Shown here: positions 27,901 through 35,222 of the stretch, in pieces | Numbering within the stretch: position 1 is the stretch's first letter | How the letters are laid out: each line of letters begins with the position of its first letter | NCBI GenBank assembly: GCA_963930775.1 | Contig: OZ005693.1 | Span: forward strand, 7,562,006 to 7,626,005 | DNA: 64,000 bases | From: Cliona cf. orientalis | Lineage: Eukaryota; Porifera; Demospongiae; Clionaida; Clionaidae | Direction: 5' to 3' | Notes under the pieces: generated by a model | Told to the model about the DNA's origin: nothing | What the model saw: only the letters and a program-made list of their open reading frames with translations | Databases searched by the model: none | Made by a program: the position numbers and the translations under genes

Positions 27901-28410
27901 TTGCTTGAATTTGCTGGGTGGGTTGGATAGTCACCATAGTATTATCTTCACATGCAACAATCAAAAATCGACTTCGAAGTGTGCCAATTGATGGAACAGT
28001 ATTTGCAGAAAACACAAAATACCTGTAATTTTCAACAGGATATCTGTGGCAGGGTAGAGCAAGGAACATATCAGCTGAGACGTCTACACTATTAATCCCA
28101 TAAACAGTCAACAGATTTGTGGGATCTGTTGCTCTCACAAGAATCCCCTTGTTCCTTTCATTTTCGTTCTGAATTCTGATATCTCCTATCTCTCCAGCTC
28201 TTCCAACTGGCAAGGAGACAATAGTTGTCCTTCCTTTTCTCGTTTCATATGTTCTGCTCATTCCAAAGTAGTCTACGGTGAATTCTACTCTGCTTGGGTT
28301 ATCAGTCGTCACAAACAGAGCTACAGTAGATGTATCAACGGGTGAATTTGCTGAATTTCCAATAAAACCGAGAACAAATTCATTTCCTTTAGATGATAGT
28401 ACACTGGGAT
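4112..28410 (-). CDS. Receptor tyrosine kinase with IgGFc-binding, Calx-beta, EGF and Ig-like ectodomain (multi-exon, ends incomplete)
   Basis: This is a single-pass receptor kinase gene. Exons read on the minus strand (high to low): 28410-26983, 26930-26796, 25624-25376, 21292-21151, 20230-20021, 19809-19660, 19601-19395, 18026-17877, 16869-16666, 15838-15680, 15296-15174, 15111-14965, 14727-14611, 13875-13747, 13690-13577, 11850-11728, 11447-11325, 11244-10777, 10700-10566, 10507-10373, 10309-10175, 10123-9989, 8373-8248, 8176-8042, 7423-7304, 7242-7101, 7069-7004, 6934-6833, 6739-6653, 5798-5578, 4829-4717, 4656-4491, 4254-4112. All have GT-AG borders, and checked junctions keep frame. Ligand binding outside and tyrosine phosphorylation inside are inferred from the domains. 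No start codon or signal peptide was found upstream of 28410, and the kinase stops short of the usual C-lobe end. It could be two adjacent genes, but same-strand exons run continuously with no terminator-like break between ectodomain, membrane helix and kinase. Confidence 0.8.
7004..7242 (-). CDS. Transmembrane helix and juxtamembrane exons of the kinase receptor
   Basis: Exon 7242-7101 codes a roughly 23-residue hydrophobic helix ([20 protein letters not shown]) followed at once by a basic stop-transfer stretch (LRRCYTRR), which fixes type I topology with EGFs outside and kinase inside. Exon 7069-7004 codes a short juxtamembrane piece ([20 protein letters not shown]) with a tyrosine that could be regulatory. 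Splice borders are cag|TGTCAGC and ACCA|gtaagt for the first, and tag|TACTTTC and GAAT|gtaagt for the second. Confidence 0.85.
7304..10700 (-). CDS. EGF-like exons, third group next to the membrane (seven modules)
   Basis: Exons 10700-10566, 10507-10373, 10309-10175, 10123-9989, 8373-8248, 8176-8042 and 7423-7304 each code one EGF module. Most open with D-(I/L/F)-(D/N)-E-C and end with C-x-C-x-x-G-Y (for example [33 protein letters not shown]). The last, membrane-proximal one ([15 protein letters not shown]) is non-calcium-binding in style. The intron between 8248 and 9989 contains a TA-flanked inverted-repeat element and decayed transposon sequence. The one between 7423 and 8042 contains a 155-bp tandem duplication and another element. 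Confidence 0.85.
7441..7750. repeat. 155-bp tandem duplication inside an intron
   Basis: 7441-7595 and 7596-7750 are nearly identical, starting tggtcgatgatgaagaatta in both copies, with only a few substitutions (cacgtgtgc versus cacgtatgc; aatcatatg versus aatcgtatg). This is a recent direct duplication. Confidence 0.9.
7792..8025. mobile_element. Inverted-repeat element, TTGAAGG(G/A)C family, copy 1
   Basis: Ends are inverted repeats of about 33 bases (ttgaagggctgagagccata at the left; the complement of tatggttctcggcccttcaa at the right). It is 234 bp with no coding capacity, so MITE-like. A second copy lies at 15848-16085. No clear target duplication was seen. It ends about 15 bp from the splice donor of EGF exon 8176-8042. 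Confidence 0.8.
8631..9075. mobile_element. TA-flanked MITE, CCGTATTTTCTCG family, copy 1
   Basis: Terminal inverted repeats CCGTATTTCCTCGTTATTAG and the complement of …CTTAATAGCGAG…CGG are flanked by TA on both sides (8629-8630, 9076-9077), as in Tc1/mariner-type elements. It is 445 bp. The shorter copy at 42350-42632 shares the internal atggctact(g/a)ttgattctcagg segment. Confidence 0.85.
9250..9345 (+). repeat. Fragment of the TAACCCTCGCC dispersed repeat
   Basis: The text aaccctcgcccgcaaagcgt followed by aggcagagggt…gcaatc…tttttgtccatcc matches the left ends of the copies at 18082 and 42018. Confidence 0.7.
9346..9870. mobile_element. Probable decayed relative of the CCGTATTTTCTCG element
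   Basis: Scattered motifs typical of that family (cttataagcgcatgcgc, gtctaataggcgcatattt, aagtgcatgcacttatta) bracket about 400 bp of non-repetitive DNA with a 75-codon plus-strand ORF at 9479-9706 that I do not recognise. It could be a longer, degraded member carrying transposase remains. The boundaries are uncertain. Confidence 0.35.
10777..11244 (-). CDS. Ig-like extracellular segment, possibly with a 60-bp in-frame intron
   Basis: An open stretch of about 156 residues between EGF exons. Its end, [19 protein letters not shown], has the C-x-V-x-N-x-F-G pattern of an Ig-domain F-G strand, and an earlier cysteine in [16 protein letters not shown] fits the B strand. Several N-x-S/T sites are present. 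A perfect small intron (AGAG|gtaatc…aatacag|TGCG, about 60 bp, 11145-11204) lies inside. Removing or keeping it both preserve the frame, so either form could be made. Assignment to the Ig fold is tentative. Confidence 0.55.
11325..11850 (-). CDS. EGF-like exons, second group (two modules)
   Basis: Exon 11850-11728 codes [18 protein letters not shown] followed by [19 protein letters not shown]. Exon 11447-11325 codes [18 protein letters not shown] followed by [19 protein letters not shown]. Both are textbook calcium-binding EGF modules with all six cysteines and GT-AG borders. They sit between the first EGF group and the Ig-like segment. Confidence 0.85.
12037..12345. repeat. Foldback (hairpin) element in intron
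   Basis: The stretch cataatactggaatggagct at the left is the approximate inverse complement of agctccactccagcattatg at the right. An inner pair (aatgtatggagcc and ggctccatacatt) is also inverted. No gene is seen. Confidence 0.6.
12590..13260. repeat. Dispersed repeat family E (GAGCACAAAACCCT…), copy 1
   Basis: Shared blocks with 34556-35222 include ttgttcaatg…caatggctcacagcagcaac, acaagactgaagta, actcacttgggttcaagca, gagtcaaagg and gacaattggcagctaagc. Related copies lie at 21676-21870, 24470-25060, 34378-34520 and 43690-44190. No coding sequence is recognised. Confidence 0.75.
13577..15838 (-). CDS. EGF-like exons, first group (six modules)
   Basis: Exons 15838-15680, 15296-15174, 15111-14965, 14727-14611, 13875-13747 and 13690-13577 each code one cysteine-rich module. 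Three start with the calcium-binding D-(I/L)-D-E-C motif and have the C-x-C-x-x-G-(F/Y) end. The 15838-15680 and 15111-14965 modules are divergent ([25 protein letters not shown]), and 13690-13577 lacks the first cysteines of a normal EGF. One exon per module is typical for extracellular EGF arrays. Introns between them hold mobile elements, one of which abuts the 15838 splice acceptor. Confidence 0.75.
14209..14545 (-). other. Unassigned open reading frame within an intron
   Basis: On the minus strand an open frame of about 110 codons runs from about 14545 to 14209 (starts [11 protein letters not shown], then [19 protein letters not shown]…[11 protein letters not shown]…). Composition looks protein-like, but I recognise no family. 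It may be an extra exon of the receptor gene, a fragment of a mobile element, or chance. The motif ccttagggtg at 14273 and its inverse caccctaagg near 14435 suggest an inverted-repeat element overlaps it. Confidence 0.25.
15848..16085. mobile_element. Inverted-repeat element, TTGAAGG(G/A)C family, copy 2
   Basis: It starts ttgaaggactgagaaccata and ends with the complement (atggttctcggtccttcaa). A run of C lies at about 15899-15917. The inverted repeats and internal text match the copy at 7792-8025. Its left edge lies only 9 bp from the splice acceptor of EGF exon 15838-15680 (minus strand). Confidence 0.85.
16139..16506. mobile_element. TA-flanked MITE, CCGTATAGCGG family, copy 1
   Basis: Termini CCATATAGCGGG and CCCACTATACAG are inverted repeats flanked by TA (16137-16138 and 16507-16508). 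Internal motifs (cacgaaatttagcacccca; catcaagagccacgaaat) recur, mainly in opposite orientation, in the copy at 31735-32052. It has no coding capacity. Confidence 0.85.
16666..26930 (-). CDS. Four Calx-beta domains, each coded by two exons
   Basis: Eight exons alternate first-half and second-half pieces of Calx-beta domains: 26930-26796 + 25624-25376; 21292-21151 + 20230-20021; 19809-19660 + 19601-19395; 18026-17877 + 16869-16666. First halves contain GF(E/N) strands followed by an S/T-M/T-DG(T/S)A end. Second halves contain the acidic DD…AE(E/G)xE/x(Y/H)F strand and end in an I-x-D/N-D-D/N-G/R signature ([32 protein letters not shown]). Calx-beta motifs bind calcium in Na/Ca exchangers and occur in sponge aggregation-factor core proteins. 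Here they would form a calcium-dependent rod outside the cell. The constant half-domain intron position suggests domain duplication with both exons. Confidence 0.8.
18082..18665 (+). repeat. TAACCCTCGCC dispersed repeat, near-complete copy
   Basis: It begins aaccctcgccgcaaagcgta, contains a (TCCG)n microsatellite at about 18137-18187, and ends near gcggtgagggttttgcactc. Other copies are 42018-42840 (interrupted by a MITE) and, reversed, 62876-63265 plus 63939-64000 (interrupted by a retrotransposon fragment). Fragments lie at 9250-9345, 26330-26400 and 44203-44270. It is non-coding, in a Calx-beta intron. Confidence 0.8.
20932..21030. repeat. Hairpin element, GTTATRCC…TTTATTG family
   Basis: Left arm gttatgcgatgcccccgctc…gatttattgtc and right arm gacaataaatctcatacagc…gggcatggtataac are inverse complements with some mismatches. 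The same plan is seen at 31610-31700. Confidence 0.7.
21676..21870. repeat. Dispersed repeat family E, short copy
   Basis: The text gagctctctcgagcacaaaa ccctcgg…, then ttgttcaa…, caaccctggtgtgttgtatt is shared with 34556-35222 and 12590-13260. Confidence 0.7.
22846..24470. mobile_element. Large foldback element with two pairs of inverted arms
   Basis: Outer arms of about 120-140 bp (22846-22993 and 24345-24470; shared text includes attgaaggatgaagt and ggatggcagggt) are inverse complements. A second, inner pair (about 23047-23100, taccttagggataggtttaa; about 24280-24330, complement of ttaagcctgtccttaaggta) bounds 1.28 kb. The interior has only short ORFs on both strands that I do not recognise. 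It may be one element inserted into another. Confidence 0.65.
24471..25060. repeat. Dispersed repeat family E, divergent copy
   Basis: Blocks such as agaagccatcgctgtctc, tgatcagtgatga, aatccacacaa and acagaacgactaccgtaa are shared with 43690-44190, and the gaggtatgtagcagctagc block with 35159-35180. Confidence 0.6.
25963..26282. mobile_element. CAGGGGCGTAG inverted-repeat element with 5-bp target duplication, copy 1
   Basis: Ends CAGGGGCGTAGC and GCTACGCCCCTG are perfect inverse complements. ATGCA lies directly on both sides (25958-25962 and 26283-26287). The CAG-G end and short target duplication suggest a hAT-like non-autonomous element (inference). Related copies lie at 50309-50963 and 51403-51712. 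Confidence 0.8.
26330..26400 (-). repeat. Fragment of TAACCCTCGCC dispersed repeat, reversed
   Basis: The text gacagacaaaaattgccaaa caattgcagtaacctctctg ccta…gagggttaa is the inverse of the left end at 18082. Confidence 0.7.
26983..28410 (-). CDS. IgGFc-binding-type N-terminal module (one 1.4-kb exon)
   Basis: This single open exon of about 475 residues is the largest in the gene. It matches the IgGFc-binding N-terminal domain family known from FCGBP and many invertebrate extracellular proteins. Visible marks are a beta-rich start ([11 protein letters not shown]), the [11 protein letters not shown] segment with [10 protein letters not shown] shortly after, [47 protein letters not shown] and a final [11 protein letters not shown]. 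The exon begins after tatttatgcag and ends at GGAG|gtatgg. It lies N-terminal to the Calx-beta repeats. A signal peptide must come from a further upstream exon that I could not identify. The family assignment is from remembered motifs, not a search. Confidence 0.8.
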
Positions 28411-29736
28411 CTGCATAAATAATGCAATAGCTCTAAAGATGTAGTAACCTATGATATTCACATTCCCCATACTGTTTAAAATGATAAACATTATCACATA
28501 AGATACTATTACTTTCTAACCTTGAACCTATGCTCTCTTTCAGGGGGGTAGGGGAAAGAGAGCCTGGTACACACTGTCTTAACATGCGCAAAGATTATGG
28601 AGAAATATCTGGTATAATACACCAGACTCTATCACTACCACGCCGTTGGACATGTATGGATAAGGTATCCGAAGTCGGTGAAGTGAGAGAGGAGCGAATT
28701 TAGTCTACCATAAAACAGTTTTTAGAAATATCGAGTTTTTTTAACAAACCTTCTTGAGGTTCAGAAACCTGATAAAATCCCTTCATTGCCTTTGGATAAA
28801 CTGCCTGTATCGATAGTCCCAATTATTCACCGAAAAAAAGTAATATCATTATTATGTAAACTTTAGTTATGAGCGAAAGTATTTGCTTGGACACATACAA
28901 CTTAATAATTAAAAATGTGTATTTTCCGAAAAAACAAATAATAATATTAAAATTTTTATCTATCCGGCTGCATAAAAATCATAACTCCACTTGTGATCAA
29001 TATTTCTTAGTGAAACTTGTACCATTGGATTCAGCACACATAGAGTTAGCTAACAATCCATGCTAAAAACTTGCAAATTATTGCAAATCTATATTTCCAT
29101 AGCAGGTCACATAATCAGTGTTCGTACCATGTGACTGGCCCTAAAGATCTCCCCCCACAACAACTTGACACATCATAGCTAGGTGAATTTCTTATAGGGA
29201 TGATTATTGTGGGGCTCTCTCCCACTTGCACCTAGAAGAAACCTCATAATATAGCTAGCTACCACACATGCATCAAAGACAACTATTATAATATATTATT
29301 ACAAGGCTGGTTCTCAAAGTGCCTCTCTTTCATATTTGTATCGTACACTACCACTATCGTATAACCCTTACTGATCATCGTGGAGTGAATACTAGAATTA
29401 TTTGCTAACTGATTTTTGGCTAGAAAGATATTCATTGAACTGTTAAGAAAAAAATACTCAACAATGTCATTATTGTTACGTACGTAGCATAACTGCGTAG
29501 TACATGTTAACTGGCATAATAGGCACATTACCAATATACATAGTCGTATACATGCGTAGACATAGCACATTATCTTCTTATATCCCGTTGCTATGTTGTT
29601 GCTATGTGCTATATTAGCCATATTGCACTGGTAACTGTGCAATATGAGTAGCCTCAGGTAAATTTACTGTGCAATATTAAATACTGCAGGCCTTAAAACA
29701 ATAAAAATGTTGGTAGCAACAAAAGTAAAACTATCA
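28411..29736. other. Upstream region of the receptor kinase gene
   Basis: The receptor's missing first exon(s) and promoter should lie here or further right, but I see no convincing signal-peptide exon on the minus strand. The ORF at 29286-29642 (minus) is cysteine-rich with mixed hydrophobic pieces, does not look like a signal peptide, and is probably chance. The rest is AT-rich with no recognised repeat. Confidence 0.35.
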
Positions 29737-29873
29737 ATGGAGCGTCTCGCGAGACTACTAAAGGAAACGTATGGCGGCGGAATATTAAAGGTAGCGGGAG
29801 ATCGCCAGTTCGAAGAGATGGGCGGAGTCATCGATCAATCGATCGCGAGTCAACACAGTGTACGCGTATCCAG
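29737..29873 (+). CDS. Candidate first coding exon of an unknown plus-strand gene
   Basis: ATG opens 45 codons (MERLARLLKETYGGGILKVA…) in a GC-rich, CpG-containing island, unlike the AT-rich surroundings. It ends at a consensus donor, TATCCAG|gtaagc. It would be divergent from the receptor kinase gene. I could not find a following exon and recognise no family, so it may equally be chance coding potential in a CpG-rich promoter. Confidence 0.3.
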
Positions 29874-30149
29874 GTAAGCTTACTGCGTAGGCACGTAGCC
29901 TTGTTTTAGGATAGTCAACAGCTCGAGCTTGGAGAGCTGTGCAGTAATGGATCTTTATACTAGTTATACTCTATACTATTAAGGTTTATTACTTAATTAT
30001 ACATATTATATGTATAATATATATAGTGTATAATAAAGCTTAAATTCGTATATGACCAGCATAATTTGTCTATTTGAGTAGTGCTTCTCTTACTACTATA
30101 ATACACTACACTGTATAATTGTAGTCTATATTAAGTCTTTGTGATTCCC

Positions 30150-30835
30150 TTGGTGTATAAAGTGCATAATTTGCATAACTATACATCTTTAGATTACATT
30201 TATACATTATATATAATTATACAGTATATTTGTATAATGTCTAATTTGCATAAAATCATACTCTCGAAGGTGTATAAAATGCATAATTTGCATAATTATA
30301 CATCTTTAGATTACATTTATACACTATGTATAATTATACAGTATATTTGTATAATGTCTAATTTGCATAAAATCATGTATCTCACACTCTTGGAGGTATA
30401 TAAAGTGCATAATTTGCATAACTATACGTCTTTAGATTACGTTTATACATTATATATAATTATACAGTATATTTGTATAATGTCTAATTTGCATAACTAT
30501 ACGTCTTTAGATTACATTTATACATTATACAGTATATTTGTATAATGTCTAATTTGCATAAAATCATACTCTCGAAGGTGTATAAAGTGCATAATTTGCA
30601 TAATTATACATCTTTAGATTACATTTATACACTATGTATAATTATACAGTATATTTGTATAATGTCTGATTTGCATAAAGTCATATCTCACACTCTTGGA
30701 GGTGTATAAAATGCATAATTTGCATAATTATACATCTTTAGATTACATGTATACACATTATGTATAATTATACAGTAAATTCGTATAATGTCTGATTTGC
30801 ATAAAGTCATATCTCGCCCCTCTTAATTGGAGGTG
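30150..30835. repeat. AT-rich tandem repeat, units of about 115-125 bp
   Basis: About five to six copies of a unit containing gtgtataaagtgcataattt gcataactatacatctttag and atttgtataatgtctaattt. The 134-codon plus-strand ORF across it is a translated repeat and is not taken as a gene. Confidence 0.9.
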
Positions 30836-30854
30836 TTATTAATTACATTGGTAC

Positions 30855-31050
30855 GGACGTCTGTCTAAACTTAATTACGTCTGACACGTGACACGGACGT
30901 CTAAACTTAATTACGTCTGACACGCGACACGGATATCTAAACTTAAATTAATTACGTCTGACACACGACATGGACGTCTAAACTTAACTACGTCTGACAC
31001 GCAACTCGGACAATTAAACTTTATCTGACAGGCGACTCGGACGTTGAAAT
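30855..31050. repeat. Tandem repeat, about 36-42 bp unit
   Basis: About five diverged copies of acggacgtctaaacttaatt acgtctgacacgcgac follow directly after the previous array. Confidence 0.85.
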
Positions 31051-31609
31051 TAATAGAATACTAATTATACACATACAGTTAGATTGTATAGGGTATACTA
31101 TTGCATATTTGTTGTATAACATCTATATAATTATGCACTTTATGCAAATTATACTTGCCTTCAACACTGATATAATAGTTATACACAATTATATGTTATT
31201 TAGGCATATAGTATTGGATTAGACAATCATACGCATACTTGAGGTATACTCATGTATATTTGTATATTCCACTGGGTAGACAGTTATACGCATATTTGTG
31301 ATATATTTTAGCATACTTTGTATATTGATCCAATCCTGCACCCTTATGCGAGCTTGGCTTCTGAGCTCGACGTTGCAGTTGGTAGTTCATCGTCAAGAGT
31401 CGGATGGCTTTAGCGAGCTGTGTGGGTTTGACCACACCCCTCGATCACGAGACGTTCAGAAATTCGATTGACGTTCGAGAACTGGACTCAGAGAAAGGCT
31501 TTGTGTGTCCGTTTTGAGTAAGATAGCCTTGCCTTTTCTTTCTTTTTTAGTGTTCTATATATTATAGCTATGCGTATCTATGGTAGCTATGCCCACGGGA
31601 TATAAACTA

Positions 31610-31700
31610 GTTATATCACGCGCACTCGGGATGCATGGCATTTATTGCCCTCGTGCTTCGGTGCAATAAATGCCATGCATCCTTCGCGCCCGTGATAAAA
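31610..31700. repeat. Hairpin element with a perfect 20-bp stem
   Basis: 31629-31648 (ggatgcatggcatttattgc) is the exact inverse complement of 31663-31682, with a 14-base loop (cctcgtgcttcggt). Outer flanks (gttatatcacgcgc; gcgcccgtgataaaac) are also partly inverted. The layout is as at 20932-21030. Confidence 0.85.
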
Positions 31701-31734
31701 CTATTACTTATTGCATGAGTTAAACCAAACTATA

Positions 31735-32052
31735 CCGTATAGTGGGAAATTTTTAATTTCGTGGCTCTTGACGATTGCACTTGCCAGGCCCCATTCACCA
31801 TCATCAAGCAAATCTACCGATGACTGTTATCGAAGTGACAGAAACAGAAATTTTCCAGTCTCATACTGTGTTCGATGATTGCAGAGACTCAACAGATTGG
31901 AGGCAGATGCCATGCGTTTTGACCACGATCGCGTGCACACTCGTGGCAACTTTACCAGACGACCATTACCTAGTGTGGCAAATTTTCGTGGGGTATAAAT
32001 TTCGTGACTGTTAGAGCAGTCATGAAAATAACGAAAATTATCCGCTATACGG
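31735..32052. mobile_element. TA-flanked MITE, CCGTATAGCGG family, copy 2
   Basis: Ends CCGTATAGTGGG and CCGCTATACGG are inverted and flanked by TA (31733-31734; 32053-32054). It is 318 bp. Internal motifs are shared with 16139-16506. The 79- and 90-codon ORFs inside are not considered genes. Confidence 0.85.
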
Positions 32053-32543
32053 TATGCACAATGTAAGTCTTTGTGGGTGTGAGTATTCACTCGCTGCATA
32101 GTATATGTACTACTAGTGATCTTGGCTTAGACTGACAATTACTAAGTGGGTGTGGCCATGATCACAAGCCATGAAATTTGAGGTAAAACGTCCTTGGCTT
32201 GGTTCTGCTGCTTATTTCTCGATCATAATATTTAATCATTATATCAAGAATACAAGGAGTGCAATCTGAGCATCCATCGCTATTCTGATTTCCATGACAA
32301 CCGGCCGGACTCGAGACTCATCCATCAGGATGCAAAAAAAGTGCTGATCTGAAAAGCATCTACTGAACTGAAAATTATTGTGTGATTTATATTGAAGTGA
32401 ATAAGTAGGATCTAAAGAGACGTAGTTCATGCACAAACAGTATCCAGCCTGTCCATTAGTACCGTGCGCATGCGCAGATCAAAGTGGTTGCAGAGGCCAC
32501 ACCCCTCATAGCAACCAACTGCTCTGGCTCCAACTAAGTGTGC

Positions 32544-32593
32544 AATGGCGACCTTCTTGCTCTGCTCGAACGTTGCTACCCGACTACTGACAG
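32544..32593 (+). CDS. Candidate short first coding exon (unknown gene)
   Basis: ATGGCGACC (Kozak-like, gcaATGGCG) opens 16-17 codons (MATFLLCSNVATRLLTG) and ends at ACAG|gtatga. This could be a mitochondrial or signal-type N-terminus. No downstream exon is identified, so support is weak. Confidence 0.2.
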
Positions 32594-32734
32594 GTATGAT
32601 AAAGAGCAGATCTCGCCTCTCGCTTCGCTCAAGGCTCGGTGGCTAGTGCCAGCGCCTGCTTAGCAGGCCTCTCAAATCGCACGGCGCTTTCAAATTCGCG
32701 CCGATGGTTTGATCAACAATGCATCTCTAGCTGT

Positions 32735-33056
32735 AGCTATGGCCCAAGGCATTAAGCCCATCTAGGGGGGTCTGGGGGCATGCTCCCCCAGAAAATTTTG
32801 GAAATTTAGTCTCTCTGAGAGTGTTTCTGATGCATTCTGGCAGTAGTTTTTGGACTGATTTAGTAGCTATTTTTACTCGAACACTCTTTTGCAAACACCC
32901 AGAACTGTTACTGTAATTTTATAGTATGGGCATGTGATAAAATGGGGGGGGGGGGGGGGCTCAGCTCCCCTTGTTTCCAAAGTGGGGGGGGGGGGGGGGG
33001 GGGGGGGGGGCTGAAGTCCCCCCTGCCCCCCCCCCCCTATTTCTCCGCCCCTGTTG
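32735..33056. repeat. Probable copy of CAGGGGCG element with long G and C runs
   Basis: The text gggggtctgggggcatgctc cccc…aaaattttg matches the inside of 50309-50963, and ctccgcccctg resembles its terminus. It includes G runs at about 32943-32959 and 32984-33010 and a C run near 33026-33038. Left boundary unclear. Confidence 0.5.
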
Positions 33057-33717
33057 TAGTGCGGACTTTCTCTCCGCCCGCGCCGTGCGTTCATAGCAAC
33101 CGGGCGTATCCAAGACACGTATCCATGCCCTCATGTAATGACACGGACTATATAAGAAAAATGATCGCCTGAAAAATATTTTTCGTTGTATATAGTATTG
33201 TAATAACTGTCCATAGTTCTTGAGCAGAAAATATTGAATAAGGAATTGGACACAATCACTGAGTCACTAGGGTCTATTTATAGGAAGTAGCTATACAAAA
33301 ATCAGGGCTACAGAAAACATGAGTCCAGGGCTGTTAGACACAAACAATTAGTATACACAGTCAGTTGCGTGTCTCCAGATTAATTATTATACAATGTTTG
33401 CAAAACAGTCTATTCGCTACAGTATAATTAAAAAATCAGTCCAGTCTATTGTGTCAATGTCACCAAGAGGTATATATTGCTCAAAAATTAACATTAGCCA
33501 CCCTCAATTAGTAGCCGCACTCCAGCAAGGAAAAGTAGCCGCAGCTAGTATTTGAATAAGTACGGTAGTTGAAAAACTGTTCACCAGCCTAAGCTGAATA
33601 CCCTTCACTTCTTGAAAATTTAATACGTATATTTTGATATGCAAACCCTCTCTGCATGTAAATTACTTAAGTATAACCAGTAAGCTATAGAGTGTTAGCA
33701 TCTGATCAGATAATGTG

Positions 33718-34168
33718 GCAATTACAAGCACTTAGCAAAGTTTGTCTAATAAATTTTGGGAGCGAAAGGCAATTTGTAATTTCTCATGTTTCTTATGCAT
33801 AACAGTAGCCTTTCTACTACTGTCAAGTTACCTGAGAACCATTAAAATTTGACAATGTATTATCTTATAACCCACACATCTGGGCAACAGCCATCAATCG
33901 ATGCTAGTTTCGGTTTAAAATTTCCCTCGATACCAAGCACTCTTAAATTTGATGCGCAAAAATTGCTTGGGTGCTTACCATACTTGGCTGTGAGGATATG
34001 TCCTAGCTAGGTGCTTCCTAACTGTGTAAACCCTGAGTGCTAATTGATTTTATCTATACTGTAATCTCCATATAGGTATATTTATTGTGTACATCACTTG
34101 AGAAATTACAAATTGCCTTTGGCTACCAAAATTTATTAGACAAACTTCCTAAGTGCTTGTAATTGCTA
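33718..34168. repeat. Foldback element with arms of about 60-70 bp
   Basis: The text caattacaagcacttagcaa…aatttgtaatttctca (33719-33790) is the inverse complement of 34100-34168, with few mismatches. No coding content. Confidence 0.8.
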
Positions 34169-34377
34169 GCTGCACTTTGAAGTAGTATCCAGTGTGAGGA
34201 TAGGTATATTATAGTGAACATGAGCACACTTTTATGCTAGACAGGTGAAGCTGGCTTCCAGTGTTGTGCTATTCTCACAGTTACATAAACGTATAACATT
34301 ACTGACATGTGATGCATGATGCACACAACAACATGCAATGAATTCAGCATGCACATCACCTGCCCCACCAATGAAAA

Positions 34378-34520
34378 AGTACAGCGAACAGTACAAGACT
34401 GAAGTACACTGAGCAATATTGCATTTCCAATACTATCACAAACTCACTTGGGTTCAAGTACTGTACAAATGCCATGCATGCATACAAGCCAAAGAGTCAA
34501 AGGTACCACAAGAATACATG
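34378..34520. repeat. Dispersed repeat family E, 3-prime part
   Basis: The text acaagactgaagtacactga gcaatattgc…ttgggttcaag, then gagtcaaaggtaccacaaga, repeats again at 34870-35010, so the same end is present twice within 500 bp. Confidence 0.8.
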
Positions 34521-34555
34521 TAATTATCGCCATTATGGAGTAAGTAATGGTAAAA

Positions 34556-35222
34556 TTAGAGCTCTCTCGAGCACAAAACCCTCAGCACATTGCATGGCAT
34601 TAGGTGCATGCTTTAATAGTTGCATGCAGAAAAGGGGGTAGCCAAAGGGCTGGGGCTGAGACGAGACAACTAGGATTGGATACGAGGTTAATGTTGTATT
34701 TGCACAGCAGTGTTATTCAATGTTCAATGGCTCACAGCAGCAACAACCCTAGTGTGTTATATTGAACTCCACACTCTGGTGTCGACATGAACTCAATTTC
34801 CCTCGCTGTAGCCAAACCAATTCTTGGGGACTTAGCTAGCTACATGCACATCTTAACTTAAAGGACTAGTCTATGATACAAGCCTTGGCACAAGACTGAA
34901 GTACACTGAGCAATATTGCCTTTCCAATACTATCACAACTCACTTGGGTTCAAGCACTGTATAAATGCCATGCATGCATACAAGCCAAAGAGTCAAAGGT
35001 ACCACAAGAATACACATGGCAATTGGCAGCTAAGCCACTAAAAAGAAGCCATGCACTGTCATCCCATGATTGTCAAAAGTTCGCCAATGGACTGAGTGGT
35101 GGGATTGATGCAGCTGCGGGGTTAATAGATGTACATATACCGTATAACGCGCAACAAACGAGGTATGTAGCAGCTAGCATGAGACAGACCAACTACCATA
35201 ACCCTCAATGCGCCGAGGGTTA
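34556..35222. repeat. Dispersed repeat family E, longest copy
   Basis: It runs from gagctctctcgagcacaaaa to gcgccgagggtta. It is used as the reference copy for 12590-13260, 21676-21870 and 34378-34520. The 66-codon ORF 35023-35223 lies within repeat sequence and is not called. Confidence 0.75.

Noticed and set aside
30141..30545. 134-codon plus ORF with repeated KVHNLHNYTSLDYIYTL
   Set aside because: It is a translated tandem repeat of AT-rich DNA with no start context or exon signals.
30150..31050. Possible CRISPR array
   Set aside because: Units are contiguous with no unique spacers, and the genome is eukaryotic.
32873..33172. Proline/glycine-rich ORFs on both strands
   Set aside because: They are translations of long G and C runs.
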